DNA from: JBFMGS01 sp040752635
Lineage (GTDB): Bacteria; Bacillota; SHA-98; UBA4971
Direction: 5' to 3'
NCBI GenBank assembly: GCA_040752635.1
Contig: JBFMGS010000089.1
Coordinates: 1 to 6,829 of the forward strand
Length of the DNA: 6,829 bases
Part shown: piece by piece, positions 6,322 through 6,829 of the stretch
How positions within the stretch are numbered: the stretch's first letter is position 1
Layout: every line of letters begins with the position of its first letter
Notes under the pieces: generated by a model
Database searches by the model: none
Told to the model about the DNA's origin: nothing
The model's input: the letters and a program-made list of their open reading frames with translations, nothing else
Program-made: the position numbers and the translations under genes

Positions 6322-6829
6322 TCAGAACCGAACGCCATGCCCTCTGGGGTACATCCCCGGAATTGTGACCGGGAGCTTGCCCTGAGGACGTACTGCACCA
6401 AAGATGACATCGGCCGCCGCTCTCATGGAACACTCGCGATATCCGTACGTGACCAGGTACGTCTGCACTTCGGGATACGCGCGGAGGTCGTAGGGATTCC
6501 GGATCGCCAAAGCCACCACAGGCTTCCCCGTCCCCACCAGGGCCTTCACCAAAGATGCCTGAGCGTTCTCGTCCGCTGGCGTTTTGCAGGACGTTGCCAC
6601 GACGACCACGTCAGCCTCGAGCGCAGCAGTGACAGCCCGATGGGTATCCTCGGGGCCGGGTCGCAGAGGGACGGCCATCTCTTTCGTGTCAGGGCATCGG
6701 GCTCTGATAGCCTGACCGAGGACGCTTGAGGTTTCGCAAAGGTCCTCTACTCGCAGAAGCGGCATTGTTGCAGGGTACACAACCACATACCTATCTCTAT
6801 CAGACGGCGCCAGAGGCAGCAGACCTTGG
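6322..6829 (-). CDS. GH3 beta-N-acetylhexosaminidase-like protein (NagZ/YbbD type), C-terminal part
   Basis: The frame is open from the right edge (codon at 6828) to a TGA at 6322-6324, giving 168 residues of a longer protein. It begins QGLLPLAPSDRDRYVVVYP, the entry into the GH3 C-terminal (alpha/beta sandwich) domain, so the apparent GTG start at 6786 is internal. Family marks are ADVVVVAT, a QASLVKALVGTGKPVVALAIRNPYDLRAYP region and the terminal GAVRPQGKLPVTIPG and MYPRGHG. RNPYDL and the P.G.LPV.IPG ending are characteristic of two-domain Firmicute NagZ (B. subtilis YbbD), which removes GlcNAc from muropeptides and wall sugars. The catalytic Asp/His dyad lies in the N-terminal barrel, outside the window, so activity cannot be judged. 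It is followed by the GHL10 gene after 183 bp in the same direction, with no clear terminator, so co-transcription is likely but unproven. Confidence 0.85.
   Translation of the reverse strand, partial: QGLLPLAPSDRDRYVVVYPATMPLLRVEDLCETSSVLGQAIRARCPDTKEMAVPLRPGPEDTHRAVTAALEADVVVVATSCKTPADENAQASLVKALVGTGKPVVALAIRNPYDLRAYPEVQTYLVTYGYRECSMRAAADVIFGAVRPQGKLPVTIPGMYPRGHGVRF

Overview
The window looks like a piece of a metagenome or draft assembly from a high-GC bacterium, probably a Gram-positive of the Bacillota type. The reasons are strong AGGAGG ribosome binding sites, a secreted GHL10 enzyme and gene content resembling the cell-wall-sugar clusters of Bacillus and Clostridium. No rRNA or marker gene is present, so this placement is a moderate-to-low confidence inference.

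Layout. On the + strand at the left edge are the last codons of a Gfo/Idh/MocA-type oxidoreductase (ending at 88), then a uroporphyrinogen-decarboxylase-like (URO-D/MtaA superfamily) gene (117-1121) that lacks its normal C-terminal end. The rest is a co-directional minus-strand block, read right to left: the C-terminal part of a GH3 enzyme of the NagZ/YbbD type (6322 to beyond the edge), a secreted GHL10-family glycoside hydrolase-like protein (4951-6138), an Eis-like GNAT acetyltransferase (3547-4794), a BadF/NAGK/MurK-type amino-sugar kinase (2238-3487) and an M20D amidohydrolase (1078-2241). The kinase and M20 genes overlap by ATGA. No stretch over 300 bases lacks a gene. The gaps are 183 bp (6139-6321), 156 bp (4795-4950) and 59 bp (3488-3546), and the last two each hold a conspicuous stem-loop.

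How the genes could work together. A GHL10 glycan hydrolase outside the cell, a GH3 N-acetylhexosaminidase, an N-acetylglucosamine/N-acetylmuramate-type kinase, an N-acetyltransferase and an N-acyl amidohydrolase suggest salvage of amino sugars from peptidoglycan or another N-acetylated glycan. Each family call rests on visible motifs. The joint pathway is inference, and no transporter, MurQ etherase, NagA or NagB is in view.

Cautions. The run of 100 Ns at 2901-3000 is flanked by two identical 127-bp copies. Removing one copy and the Ns restores an uninterrupted 340-residue kinase, so the apparent frameshift there is almost certainly an assembly artefact. The URO-D-like gene runs into the antisense of the M20 gene's end and loses its family C-terminus, which marks a real rearrangement or a chimeric join near 1068-1080.
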